Shown: in pieces, positions 43,567-51,530 of the stretch
Layout: the number at the start of each line of letters is the position of its first letter
Position numbering within the stretch: position 1 is the stretch's first letter
Source: DTYU01 sp040757355
GTDB taxonomy: Bacteria; Bacillota; Desulfotomaculia; Desulfotomaculales; Ammonificaceae
Direction of reading: 5' to 3'
DNA length: 52,793 nucleotides
NCBI GenBank assembly: GCA_040757355.1
Contig: JBFLWY010000018.1
Location: 1-52,793, forward strand
The notes under the pieces: generated by a model
What the model was told of the DNA's origin: nothing
The model's database searches: none
What the model saw: only the letters and a program-made list of their open reading frames with translations
Position numbers and translations under genes: made by a program

Positions 43567-44061
43567 GTGAAGCTTACCCACATAGACGCTGAAGGGAAAG
43601 CGCGAATGGTTCAGGTAGGCCAAAAGGCGGAAACTTTACGGGAGGCGGTAGCCCGGGGCGCTCTTCGCGTGCGGCCGGAAACGCTGCAGCTCGTGGCGTC
43701 GGGGAGGTTGCCTAAAGGGGATGTGCTGGCTGTAGCCCGGGTCGCGGGGATAATGGCGGCAAAAGATACGCCGCGTCTGATTCCGCTCTGTCACCCGGTC
43801 CGCCTCACCGGAGCGGAGGTCGATTTCGAGCTGAATGAAAAAAGGAGCCGTGTGGAAATAACGGCCCGGGTAAAGGCGGTGGACAGGACGGGCGTGGAAA
43901 TGGAAGCGATGACCGCGGTGACGGGGGCCGCACTCGCCCTTTATGACATGGTTAAAGCGGTGGACAGGGAAGCGGTAATTGAGGAAATCCACCTCGAGTA
44001 TAAAAGCGGCGGAAAAAGCGGGACCTTCCGGCGCGGTTCAACCGAAGCCCCGGCCGATTAA
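43567..44061 (+). CDS. moaC: Cyclic pyranopterin monophosphate synthase MoaC
   Basis: MoaC carries out, after MoaA, the conversion to cyclic pyranopterin monophosphate. The 164-residue product has the expected LTHIDAEGKARMVQVGQK start, GDVLAVARVAGIMAAKDTPRLIPLCHPVRLTG (with the LCH motif), and VKAVDRTGVEMEAMTAVTGAALALYDMVKAVDR, which includes the catalytic Lys and Asp region. GTG 43567 follows GGAGGGACGA; the longer frame is not needed. It starts 55 bases after the moeA fusion. No moaA gene is in the window, so the rest of the pathway must be elsewhere. Confidence 0.95.
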   Translation: MKLTHIDAEGKARMVQVGQKAETLREAVARGALRVRPETLQLVASGRLPKGDVLAVARVAGIMAAKDTPRLIPLCHPVRLTGAEVDFELNEKRSRVEITARVKAVDRTGVEMEAMTAVTGAALALYDMVKAVDREAVIEEIHLEYKSGGKSGTFRRGSTEAPAD

Positions 44062-44113
44062 CACTGAGATACCATATAGCAGAGACACGTCGCGAAGCGG
44101 AAGGAGGATGCTG

Positions 44114-44611
44114 ATGTATAGGGTAGCTGTAATAACCATGAGCGACAAGGGCGCACGCGGCGAAAGGGAGGACACCAGCGGACAAACGGTCAGAGAGTTG
44201 GTTGAAGCGCAAGGGTGGAAGGTAGAAAACTCCCGGGTAGTTAGCGATGACCTGGATACGATTACTGAGGTTCTCTTGGAGGTGGCCAAATCGGGTGTAG
44301 ACCTGGTTTTAACCACCGGCGGAACAGGGCTGGGGCCTAGGGACAATACGCCGGAGGCAACGCTTTCGGTGATTGAACGCGAGGTTCCGGGGATTGCTGA
44401 AGCGATGCGGTTCGAGACATTTAAGATTTCACCCCGCTCCATTTTGAGCCGCGGCGTTGCCGGCATCAGAGGCAAGACACTCATTGTGAACCTTCCCGGA
44501 AGCCCCAAAGCAGTCCGTGAGTGCATGGCGGTGATCCTCCCAGTAATCGACCATGGCCTGGCTGTTTTGACGGGCCGGGAGCGAGAATGTGCGAAGGAAG
44601 GCAAAAAGTAG
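44114..44611 (+). CDS. mog: MogA/MoaB family molybdopterin adenylyltransferase
   Basis: The enzyme adenylates molybdopterin before MoeA acts. The 165-residue product has RVAVITMSDKGARGEREDTSGQ, LVLTTGGTGLGPRDNTPEAT (the nucleotide site) and IRGKTLIVNLPGSPKAVRECMAVILPVIDH. ATG 44114 sits six bases after AAGGAGG; the earlier ATG 44108 touches the ribosome site. Its TAG stop overlaps the lgt GTG by one base. MogA- and MoaB-type members cannot be separated by eye. Confidence 0.93.
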   Translation: MYRVAVITMSDKGARGEREDTSGQTVRELVEAQGWKVENSRVVSDDLDTITEVLLEVAKSGVDLVLTTGGTGLGPRDNTPEATLSVIEREVPGIAEAMRFETFKISPRSILSRGVAGIRGKTLIVNLPGSPKAVRECMAVILPVIDHGLAVLTGRERECAKEGKK

Positions 44612-45348
44612 TGTGGCCGGTCTTGTTTAACATCGGCGATTATGCAGTACACAGCTACGGTGTAATGCTGGCTGTCGCCGTCATGGCAGGAGCGCTGGTC
44701 AGCGAGCGGCAAGCCGGACGGCGGGGCATCGACCCCGATTTCGTGCTGAACCTAACGATCATCCTTGTTATAACCGGCGTAATAGGCAGCCGCATCGCCT
44801 ATGTTTTAATCGAGTGGCCCCGGTACGCCGGTGAACCCGCGGCAATCTTTCGGATCTGGGACGGCGGTCTCTCTTATTACGGGGCGCTGGTAGCGGGCCT
44901 GCCGCTTGTCTGGCTGTACAGCCGGGCCAAAGGCGTGCGCTTCGGTGAAACGGCGGACGTAGTTGCGCTCGGGCTGGCTGCAGGTTACCCCTTTGCACGC
45001 ATCGGCTGCTTCCTAAACGGCTGCTGTTACGGTAAACCCGCCGACCTCCCCTGGGCGGTGGTCTTTCCATTTGACGGGATACCCCGGCACCCGACTCAGT
45101 TGTATGCCGTGGTCATCGGCGCCGTCATCTTTCTTGCGCTCCAGTACTTCAACAAACGCAGGCAGTTTCCGGGACAGCTTGCCTACCTGTATGTTGTTTT
45201 TTACGGGGCGTACCGGTTCGGCATCGAATTCTTCCGCGTTTCGCCGCCGGCCGGCACCTACCTTACCATCGGCCAAGCATTCAGCCTCGCAGCTGCAGGA
45301 ATCGCCCTGATCCTCTTGATCTTGAGACTCCGCTCCCGCAGCGGCTAA
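44611..45348 (+). CDS. lgt: Prolipoprotein diacylglyceryl transferase
   Basis: Lgt transfers the diacylglyceryl group to the lipobox Cys of prolipoproteins in the cytoplasmic membrane. The 245-residue product has about seven helices with VLFNIGDYAVHSYGVMLAVAV, the YYGALVAGL loop, the signature GCFLNGCCYGKPADLPWAVVFP and HPTQLYAVVIGAVIF, then YRFGIEFFR. GTG 44611 overlaps the mogA stop (TAGTG) with AAGGAAGG upstream. It is translationally coupled to the Moco genes, an arrangement of convenience with no clear functional link. Confidence 0.93.
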   Translation: MWPVLFNIGDYAVHSYGVMLAVAVMAGALVSERQAGRRGIDPDFVLNLTIILVITGVIGSRIAYVLIEWPRYAGEPAAIFRIWDGGLSYYGALVAGLPLVWLYSRAKGVRFGETADVVALGLAAGYPFARIGCFLNGCCYGKPADLPWAVVFPFDGIPRHPTQLYAVVIGAVIFLALQYFNKRRQFPGQLAYLYVVFYGAYRFGIEFFRVSPPAGTYLTIGQAFSLAAAGIALILLILRLRSRSG

Positions 45349-45416
45349 AAGGGGGCACGCATGAATGGGGCGAAGACCGGGTTAACACCACGTAACAATA
45401 AGACCCGAAAAATAAA

Positions 45417-45469
45417 GAGCGCTAAGCGCTCTGTTAAGCTAAAAACAGGCCATTTCAATCTGTTTTTAT
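45417..45469. terminator. Bidirectional terminator-like hairpins between lgt and the glucosaminidase gene
   Basis: GAGCGCT-AAGCGCTC forms a short hairpin (about 45417-45432). AAAAACAG (45441-45448) pairs with CTGTTTTT (45460-45467), giving a stem with T runs usable on both strands. It lies between convergent genes, as expected for a shared terminator. Confidence 0.55.
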
Positions 45470-46119
45470 TTGGGGTCGAGAAGTCCAAGCCTGTCCAAAA
45501 TAACCGCCAGCTCTTCCCTCGTCACCGGTTTGTGGGGACTGAAACCCCTCTCATCGCCTTTGATTACGCCCCTTGCCTTCGCTTTTTCAACAGAAGGAAC
45601 CGCCCAGGGAGATGGCGTTTGATCCTTTTCCTTCAGCTCGTCGGCCATTTCCTTCACCCTTTCCTCGAGATTCCACTGTTTCATCAGTGATATCAATGCC
45701 TCAGCGTATTTGGGGTCCGTAGCGTACCCGCACTGCTGCAAGGCCCTGGCATACTCGGCGGGGTTGTCTTTTACGGCAACCGCCGGCGCATACCTCCGGT
45801 TGTTCATGATCAGCCTCATATAATCCTCGAAAGACTCCTGGTAGTTGTGATATGCGCGGAAATTGGCGTCAACCGTAACCCTTTTCCCGTCATAGTACTC
45901 GAAAGTCTTCGCCAGTACGCTCCCTGCCGGTCCTGTACCCTTAATGTTAAAAAGGTTTTTTGAGTCCTTGCCGGTGTTTTTGTCTTTTGTGACGTACTTC
46001 CCGTAACCGGTTTCCTGGATCGCCTGAGCGATGATCACGGCCCCCGGCAGCCCCGTGTTGATCTGGGCGGCTGCAGCCGCAGGCAAAATGGAATCGATAA
46101 AGTCCTTTGGGCCACTCAT
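45466..46119 (-). CDS. GH73-type glucosaminidase with one SLH-like repeat
   Basis: The 217-residue product has a FlgJ/LytG-like endo-beta-N-acetylglucosaminidase domain (residues 1 to about 150): LPGAVIIAQAIQETGYGKYV supplies catalytic Glu36, then NLFNIKGTGPAGSV and FRAYHNYQESFEDYMRLI. The C-terminal 60 residues read PSVEKAKARGVIKGDERGFSPHKPVTREELAVIL, a single SLH-like repeat for cell-wall attachment. No signal peptide is visible from ATG 46119, which is odd for a wall hydrolase. Export by another route, a missed upstream start or a spore/flagellar context are all possible. Confidence 0.85.
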   Translation of the reverse strand: MSGPKDFIDSILPAAAAAQINTGLPGAVIIAQAIQETGYGKYVTKDKNTGKDSKNLFNIKGTGPAGSVLAKTFEYYDGKRVTVDANFRAYHNYQESFEDYMRLIMNNRRYAPAVAVKDNPAEYARALQQCGYATDPKYAEALISLMKQWNLEERVKEMADELKEKDQTPSPWAVPSVEKAKARGVIKGDERGFSPHKPVTREELAVILDRLGLLDPK

Positions 46120-46389
46120 TCAGTACCTCTCCCTTTTCCCCTGAAAATACGACAAGGATAATAACTCTTTTAACAAGGAAGTCTAAGGTTCTCCGCCAGT
46201 CACCTCCTTACTTCTCCTGTTCCATCCTCTACCCCTCTTAATGTCAGTGGCAACATTATACATTAAAATCCCGGTTCCGGTAAAACATCACTCGTAATTC
46301 CTTCGAATGCTAAAAACATGTACCTGTGCCCTGGATCAAATATTCGCTCCATTGGTTTTTCTACCCATTTGTCAATATATACCTTTCCG

Positions 46390-46515
46390 ATGGCCCGGGA
46401 GTTGGGCATTCCTGCGGTTGTGGGCTGCGGCAACGCGACCGCGCGCCTGCGCACCGGTGATCGCGTGCTTGTCGACGGCGGGCAGGGTGTTGTAACGGTA
46501 TTGAACGGCGAATGA
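46390..46515 (+). pseudogene. C-terminal remnant of a PEP-utilising enzyme
   Basis: The frame reads MARELGIPAVVGCGNATARL followed by RTGDRVLVDGGQGVVTVLNGE and a stop. This is the end of the swivelling domain of PEP synthase / PPDK-like enzymes (the usual text is AREYGIPAVVGVGNAT...VDG..G.V). The phosphoryl-His segment and all earlier domains are missing, and no start with a ribosome site is seen. It is a leftover of a deleted gene, lying in a 500-base stretch that also holds a GNAT remnant. The rest of 46120-46389 shows no feature I can support. Confidence 0.75.
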
Positions 46516-46616
46516 TTGACGCCGCGAATGGGACCCATAGGTTAAGAATGCGGCCTTCCGGTTTTTTGTGCAACGTGTTAACATGGTAGGAAAGTGGAAA
46601 ATCGGGAGGTATTCCG

Positions 46617-46978
46617 GTGCTTATCCGCGAAGCTGCCGTTACTGAACACAGATAGAACAGTTCTGCACAAATACCATCGGTAATAAGAACAGTGCGGTAT
46701 TCGGCTTCGTGGCTGAACCCGAGACGGGAGTTATTGTAGGCTTTGCAGCCGCGGGACCGGAGCGGACCGGAAACCCCGATTATAAGGGTGAGATTTATGC
46801 CGCATACGTCCTTAAGGCGCACCAGCGGAAGGGAATCGGACGCGCACTGCTTGTTGCAGTCACTGGGCGGCTTTTGGCTATGGGAATTAATTCCCGAAAT
46901 ATCCTGAAGTGGCTTACGGCTGAGAGGATGTCAATACAATCTCACAACAAACTGACGGGCGGTAAGTGTGCAACTTAA
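46617..46978 (+). pseudogene. Decayed GNAT-family acetyltransferase
   Basis: GTG 46617 follows CGGGAGGT and reads VLIREAAVTEHR, a typical GNAT opening, but stops at 46653. A second frame from about 46709 continues EPETGVIVGFAAAGPERT and GEIYAAYVLKAHQRKGIGRALL, the acetyl-CoA-binding motif A with Q/R-x-x-G-x-G/A. The tail is degraded, although KLTGGKC recalls the usual FYEKLGG end. The mid N-terminal region is missing. The gene is inactive by deletion and frameshift. Confidence 0.75.
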
Positions 46979-47010
46979 ACCGATAATGCTGAGGAAAAGG
47001 AGCAAATCTG

Positions 47011-47409
47011 GTGATCAGGTTGCGGGGACACCACTTAGTCTGCCTCCAGTTCTTCCGGGGCGAGGGATATGACCGGGTGTTTATCGAGAATCTTCAGACC
47101 GTCGTGGGCCGGGCGGTGAAGGGTGAAGAGATTGAGGTGGTCGAGGGCCCGGATGACGTTTGTCGTGCTTGTCCTTCGCTTGAAGAGGGCCGGTGTTCCA
47201 GCCAACCCGCAGGCGGTGAGGCAAATATCAGGGAATTGGATGAAAAGGCGAGGGCACACCTCGGGATCGGGGTGGGGGAAAGAGTGCTCTGGCGAGAGGT
47301 TTTCGCCAGGGTCAGTGTCACTTCCGAGGAATGGTTCGCGGGCTTTTGCGAAGGGTGTGAGTGGGAAAAGGCCTGCGTGGATAGAAAGAAGGATCTTAAT
47401 CTGGTGTAA
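47011..47409 (+). CDS. DUF1284 protein
   Basis: The 132-residue product begins IRLRGHHLVCLQFFRGEGYD, the DUF1284 signature, and has further cysteines in DDVCRACPSLEEGRC and FCEGCEWEKACV, so a metal or Fe-S site is likely. Function of the family is unknown; it occurs mostly in anaerobes. GTG 47011 follows AAAAGGAGCAAATCTG. It is isolated, with gene remnants upstream and the transporter leader downstream. Confidence 0.88.
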   Translation: MIRLRGHHLVCLQFFRGEGYDRVFIENLQTVVGRAVKGEEIEVVEGPDDVCRACPSLEEGRCSSQPAGGEANIRELDEKARAHLGIGVGERVLWREVFARVSVTSEEWFAGFCEGCEWEKACVDRKKDLNLV

Positions 47410-47543
47410 AGGCGGTGGGAGGTTTCTGGGGCAAGAAGGAGCGAAGCTAAGGTGGCGCACGATTAGCATGTGATCGGGGAGGTAATGAAGAAGTGTGACT
47501 TGGGACGGTAGGTTCCGAGAGTAACCGGCCCCCTGATTTTTAA

Positions 47544-47572
47544 TTGACGTCTCTGTGTTCTTGTGATAGTAT
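47544..47572 (+). promoter_or_regulatory. Sigma-A-type promoter with extended -10 before the transporter operon
   Basis: TTGACG (47544-47549) and TAGTAT (47567-47572) are 17 bases apart, and TGA directly precedes the second box (TGn extended -10). Transcription would start near 47579. Two GTGATA words (47563-47568 and 47577-47582) flank the site and could be regulator contacts. The transporter start is about 190 bases downstream, leaving a long leader. Confidence 0.65.
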
Positions 47573-47578
47573 GACTGT

Positions 47579-47690
47579 GATAAAGGCGGTAAGTAGCCGT
47601 CATTCTTAAATCAAATCCAACTTTGAATTACAGCACCACGCAGGTGGACGTTGCCTGAAGGCAAAATCCTTTTGGTGCTTTTTGTTTGAT
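47579..47690 (+). promoter_or_regulatory. Structured leader with terminator: candidate riboswitch or attenuator
   Basis: After the promoter, AGCACCA (47632-47638) pairs with TGGTGCT (47673-47679), followed by TTTTGTTT, which is an intrinsic terminator. Inside it is TTGCC-TGAA-GGCAA (47651-47664). A competing hairpin CCAC-GCAG-GTGG (47636-47647) would take bases of the terminator's left arm. Upstream, AAAGG (47582-47586, approximately) can pair with CCTTT (47668-47672), enclosing GGCGGTAAGTAGCCGTC. The layout of aptamer-like region, switch and terminator fits a riboswitch or protein-controlled attenuator. I could not match a known class; AAAGG...GTAG...CCTTT vaguely recalls yybP-ykoY, but the core does not match. 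Confidence 0.5.
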
Positions 47691-47770
47691 GCGGCCACGG
47701 AGGCTTTGCTTTCCGCCGGAGCGGGAGGTTGAGTTCGCCGTGGCTTTGTTGTTTCCGGGGACTGGTTTGG

Positions 47771-48715
47771 TTGAGGCGTTATCTGCTGAAGCGACTGTTT
47801 TACCTTGTACCCGTGATGTTGGGGGTGTCGGTGGTCACCTTCGGGCTGATCAACCTGGCGCCGGGTGACCCCGCGGAGGTCATCCTGCGGACCGGCGGGG
47901 TGGAGCCGACGCGGGAGGCTGTGGAAACGCTGCGGGCGGAGCTGGGGCTGGACGACCCGCTTTACGTCCGGTACGGGCGCTGGCTGCGGGATGTCGTCCG
48001 TCTCGATTTGGGCGATTCTTTCCGCACCGGGTACCCCGTGACGGAAGAGATTTTGAGCCGCCTGCCGGCTACGCTGGAGCTGACCTGCGCGGCGCTGGTC
48101 TTTATGGTTTTACTGGCGCTGCCGGCGGGTATCCTCGCCGCCCTTTACCGGCACGCCTTTCTCGACCATTTAAGCCGTTTCACTGCGCTTTTCGGCGCTT
48201 CAGTGCCCAGCTTCTGGCTGGGGCTGATGCTTATTTACTTTTTCGCGGTGAAGCTACGGCTTCTGCCGGTAATGGGCCGGGGGGGACTCGGACACCTGGT
48301 GCTGCCGGCGGTAACACTCGGCTTCGGCATGGCCGCGGTTTACGCGCGGATCCTGCGTGCCGGCATGTTAGACGCGCTGGGACAGGACTACATTAGGGTG
48401 GCTCGGGCCAAGGGCTTGCACGAAAAATGGGTGGTCGGACGGCACGCTTTGAAAAACGCCCTGTTGCCGGCAGTCACGCTCTTGGGAATGAGCTTCGGGC
48501 ATCTTTTGGGCGGAGCCGCGATCGTGGAGACCGTCTTCGCCTGGCCCGGGGTGGGCAAGTTCGCCGTGGATTCGATTTTTGCCCGCGACTACCCGGTGAT
48601 CCAGGGGTACGCCCTTTTTATGGCCGGGGTTTTTGTGCTGGTCAACCTGCTGGTGGACGTGTCTTATACCTTTCTTGACCCGCGCATCCGTCTGGAGAGG
48701 GGGAGACAAGATTGA
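47771..48715 (+). CDS. ABC transporter permease, NikB/DppB-like
   Basis: The 314-residue product is the first inner-membrane permease of a nickel/peptide importer. It has an N-terminal helix (RLFYLVPVMLGVSVVTFGLINLAPGDP), LGLDDPLYVRYGRWLRDVVRLDLGDSF, LPATLELTCAALVFMVLLALPAG and the EAA-type loop LDALGQDYIRVARAKGLHEK. VETVFAWPGVGKFAVDSIFARDYPVIQG resembles NikB closely. TTG 47771 gives the usual LRRYLLKR start; TTG 47729 right after GGGAGG is the longer option. No substrate-binding-protein gene accompanies it. Substrate (Ni/Co or oligopeptide) is not certain. Confidence 0.88.
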   Translation: MRRYLLKRLFYLVPVMLGVSVVTFGLINLAPGDPAEVILRTGGVEPTREAVETLRAELGLDDPLYVRYGRWLRDVVRLDLGDSFRTGYPVTEEILSRLPATLELTCAALVFMVLLALPAGILAALYRHAFLDHLSRFTALFGASVPSFWLGLMLIYFFAVKLRLLPVMGRGGLGHLVLPAVTLGFGMAAVYARILRAGMLDALGQDYIRVARAKGLHEKWVVGRHALKNALLPAVTLLGMSFGHLLGGAAIVETVFAWPGVGKFAVDSIFARDYPVIQGYALFMAGVFVLVNLLVDVSYTFLDPRIRLERGRQD

Positions 48716-49641
48716 ACCCGCCGGAAGGTTTGGAGGTTATTGTTCCCACCAGTGCTGCGTGCGGGAAGGCGGGCCGCCGGGCGGCAGAGGGCGAACGGGG
48801 GCCGCTGACGGCCGCGCTCGGGAGGCTGGTGCGGGATAAGCCGGCGCTTTTGGGGCTGGGCATCACGCTAACGGTGGTGGCCGTGGCCGTCTTCGCCCCG
48901 TACCTGGCGCCCAACGACCCGGTGAAAGTGGACCTGGCGCACCGCCTGGCGCCGTCCGGCGCTCAGTATCCGCTGGGCACCGACCATCTGGGGCGCTGTC
49001 TTCTTTCGCGGCTGATCTGGGGGACGCGGGTTTCGCTGCTTACGGCGGCGCTGGCTTTAGGCGCCATTATCCTCGTCAGCATCCCCGTCGGCGTCCTCGC
49101 CGGCTACCGCGGCGGGCGGATAGATAATCTCATTATGCGGGCGGTTGACGTGCTCCTGGCGTTTCCGGGCCTGGTCCTGGCGCTGGTCATTGCCGGGAGG
49201 CTGGGGCCGGGCCTTTTGAACGTGATGCTTGCGCTGGCCGCTGTCTGGTGGGTGGAGTACGCCAGGGTCGTCCGGGGAATGGTCCTGGCGGTGAAGGAGA
49301 AGGAGTTCGTCCTGACGGCCAGGGCCTACGGCGTTCCCGGACGGCGCATCGTCGGCCGCCACATTTTGCCGCACGTGCTTTCCCCGGTGATCGTCCTGGC
49401 GACCCTGGATATGGGCAAGCTCATCCTGGCCATTTCTGGGTTGTCCTTTTTGGGGCTGGGCGCTCAGCCGCCCATGCCCGAGTGGGGCGCGATGCTGAAC
49501 GAGGGCCGCTCCTACCTGCCAACGGCGCCCCAGTTGATGATTTACCCCGGTGCGGCCATTATGACTGTGGTACTGGCCTTCAACCTCCTGGGCGACGGCC
49601 TGCGGGACGCCCTCGACCCCCGGGGTGCGGCGCGGTTATGA
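48712..49641 (+). CDS. ABC transporter permease, NikC/DppC-like
   Basis: The 309-residue product is the partner permease. It has a ~45-residue variable N-terminus, then ALLGLGITLTVVAVAVFAPYLAP, the family's YPLGTDHLGRCLLSRLIWGTRVSLL, the EAA loop VLAVKEKEFVLTARAYGVPGRRIV and ILAISGLSFLGLGAQPPMPEWGAMLNEGRSY. The TTG start at 48712 overlaps the previous stop and follows GGAGAGGGGGAGA. Its own end overlaps the ATPase start by ATGA, so the operon is tightly coupled. Confidence 0.9.
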   Translation: MNPPEGLEVIVPTSAACGKAGRRAAEGERGPLTAALGRLVRDKPALLGLGITLTVVAVAVFAPYLAPNDPVKVDLAHRLAPSGAQYPLGTDHLGRCLLSRLIWGTRVSLLTAALALGAIILVSIPVGVLAGYRGGRIDNLIMRAVDVLLAFPGLVLALVIAGRLGPGLLNVMLALAAVWWVEYARVVRGMVLAVKEKEFVLTARAYGVPGRRIVGRHILPHVLSPVIVLATLDMGKLILAISGLSFLGLGAQPPMPEWGAMLNEGRSYLPTAPQLMIYPGAAIMTVVLAFNLLGDGLRDALDPRGAARL

Positions 49642-50633
49642 GCGGAGTAAGGGCGATGCCGGCCGAAGGTTCCGTATTGGTGGTAAAAAACCTTACGACG
49701 CACTTCTATCTTTCCAAGGGAGTGGTCAGGGCCGTCCGCGGCGTAAGCTTCGCGGTGGGGGCGGGACGGACCCTGGGGATCGTGGGGGAGAGCGGCTGCG
49801 GCAAGAGCGTGATGACGCTTTCGCTGCTCGGGCTGATCGCCCCGCCGGGGCGGATCGTGAGCGGCGAGGTCTGGCTCGACGGGCGGGATCTGCTCCGCCT
49901 GCCGGAAAAACACTTGCGGCGGGTGCGCGGCAGGGAAATCGCGCTCGTTTTCCAGGACGCAATGGCCTCTTTGAATCCCGTGCTCACCGTCGGCACCCAG
50001 CTTACGGAAACCATCCTTTCCCACGAGGGGATGCCCCGGGCGGAGGCTTGGCAGAGGGCCGCCGGCCTTCTGGCCAGGGTGGGCCTGCCCGACCCGGAGG
50101 GGCTGATGCGCCGGTATCCTTTCCAGCTTTCCGGAGGGATGCGCCAGCGGGTGATGATCGCGATGGCGCTTTCCCTGCATCCGAAGGTACTGGTTGCCGA
50201 TGAGCCTACCACCGCGCTGGACGTTACCGTCCAGGCGCAGATCCTGACCGAACTCCGGCGGCTGCGCGGGGAGTTCGGTGCAGCGGTGATCCTCGTTTCC
50301 CACGACCTGGGCGTCGTTGCGGCGATGGCCGACGAAGTGGCGGTGATGTACGCCGGTTCCATCGTGGAGCACGGCCCGGTGGCGGCTATATTTGCAAGAC
50401 CCGCCCACCCTTACACCCGGGCGCTGCTTGCCGCGGTGCCGGTTCCAGACCCGGCCCGGCGGGATGAGTATGAAGTGGTGGTCAAAGGCGAGCCGCCTGA
50501 TCCGGCAAGGCTCCCGGCGGGCTGCTGCTTTCACCCGCGCTGCCCGGAGGCCGCAGCGGTGTGCCGGCGGGCGGAACCGGTGCTAAAGGACATTGGATCG
50601 GGACATCTGGCGGCCTGTTACTTGTCAGGATGA
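49638..50633 (+). CDS. ABC transporter ATPase, NikD/OppD-like
   Basis: The 331-residue ATPase powers the two preceding permeases. Walker A is GIVGESGCGKSVM, the Q-loop VFQDAMASLNPVL, the ABC signature QLSGGMRQRVMIAMAL, Walker B VLVADEPTTALD, and the H-loop VSHDLG. The C-terminal oligopeptide/nickel-type domain ends with CCFHPRCPEAAAVC. ATG 49638 overlaps the previous stop (ATGA). Only one importer ATPase is present; the usual OppF/NikE partner is missing, so the enzyme may homodimerise or pair with a distant subunit. Confidence 0.92.
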   Translation: MSGVRAMPAEGSVLVVKNLTTHFYLSKGVVRAVRGVSFAVGAGRTLGIVGESGCGKSVMTLSLLGLIAPPGRIVSGEVWLDGRDLLRLPEKHLRRVRGREIALVFQDAMASLNPVLTVGTQLTETILSHEGMPRAEAWQRAAGLLARVGLPDPEGLMRRYPFQLSGGMRQRVMIAMALSLHPKVLVADEPTTALDVTVQAQILTELRRLRGEFGAAVILVSHDLGVVAAMADEVAVMYAGSIVEHGPVAAIFARPAHPYTRALLAAVPVPDPARRDEYEVVVKGEPPDPARLPAGCCFHPRCPEAAAVCRRAEPVLKDIGSGHLAACYLSG

Positions 50634-51529
50634 ACGGATACTTGCATACAGTAGCTGAGTTTTTTAGAAAAACGGGAGACTGGTCGGGCTTGATTGAAAT
50701 TAGGGATCTCAGGAAGAATTACGGCAACCTCCAGGCGGTAATCGGCCTCAACCTGCGGATAGAGCAGGGGGAGGTTTTTGGGCTGCTTGGCCCCAACGGT
50801 GCCGGCAAAACCACCACGCTGCGGATGTTGACTATGCTTACGCGTCCAAGCGGGGGCGAGGCCTTTATCGCAGGACATGAGGTGCAGCGGGAGATTGACC
50901 GGGTGCGGCGGACTATCGGAGTGGTGCCGCAGCATATGAACCTCGACCAGGAACTGACGGCGCGGGAAAATCTTGAACTGCACGGGCGGCTGTATAAAAT
51001 CCCTGCCGCCGAGCGCCGGCGCCGCATTGAGGAACTCCTGTCTTTTGTTGCGCTCAGTGACCGCGCTGGTGAACTGGTAAGCAGGTACTCGGGCGGGATG
51101 AAACGGCGGCTGATGATTGCCCGGGCGCTGCTGCACAAGCCGCGGGTACTTTTCCTGGACGAACCGACCGTCGGTCTTGACCCGCAGACCAGGCGGCGGA
51201 TGTGGGAACTGGTGCGCCGGATGAATCAAGACGGCGTCACGGTGCTGCTCACCACGCACTACATCGAGGAGGCGGAGGCGCTCTGCCACCGGGTAGGGAT
51301 AATGGACCGCGGACGGCTGATCGCCTTGGGAACGCCTGCAGAACTCAAAGAGCGCGTGGGGCGGTTTGCGGTGGAAGTCTTTGACGGGGAACAGGTGACC
51401 GCAAAATTTTACGGAACACACGAAGAAGCACTGGCATCCGCCGCCCGGGTTGGCAATGGCGTGACGGTTAGGGAAACGAGCCTCGAGGATGTTTTTGTGC
51501 AACTGACGGGGCGGAAGGTGAGGGACTGA
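50630..51529 (+). CDS. ABC-2 exporter ATPase (DrrA/NodI-like)
   Basis: The ~299-residue ATPase has Walker A LLGPNGAGKTTTLRML, the Q-loop VVPQHMNLDQELTARENL, signature RYSGGMKRRLMIARAL, Walker B VLFLDEPTVGLDPQTRRRMW and H-loop LLTTHYIEEAEALCHRVGIM. The DrrA/NodI-type C-terminus ends with LEDVFVQLTGR. ATG 50630 overlaps the importer ATPase stop (ATGA); TTG 50690, giving LIEIRDLRKNYG, is the more family-like start. It pairs with the permease starting one base after its stop. Substrate unknown. Confidence 0.9.
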   Translation: MNGYLHTVAEFFRKTGDWSGLIEIRDLRKNYGNLQAVIGLNLRIEQGEVFGLLGPNGAGKTTTLRMLTMLTRPSGGEAFIAGHEVQREIDRVRRTIGVVPQHMNLDQELTARENLELHGRLYKIPAAERRRRIEELLSFVALSDRAGELVSRYSGGMKRRLMIARALLHKPRVLFLDEPTVGLDPQTRRRMWELVRRMNQDGVTVLLTTHYIEEAEALCHRVGIMDRGRLIALGTPAELKERVGRFAVEVFDGEQVTAKFYGTHEEALASAARVGNGVTVRETSLEDVFVQLTGRKVRD

Positions 51530-51530
51530 G

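Noticed and set aside
44521..44610. N-terminal extension of Lgt inside mogA
   Set aside because: The GTG at 44611 gives the family's normal start and has a ribosome site; the extension is the mogA sequence in another frame.
47569..47605. GTATGAC...GTCATTC as a NikR operator
   Set aside because: The half-sites are separated by 25 bases instead of about 16, and the second half deviates; pairing within the leader RNA explains it as well.
47579..47690. Leader as a yybP-ykoY (Mn) riboswitch
   Set aside because: Only the AAAGG/CCTTT closing pair and a GTAG word agree; the GGGGAGTAG core and the second conserved loop are not found. Kept as an unclassified candidate.
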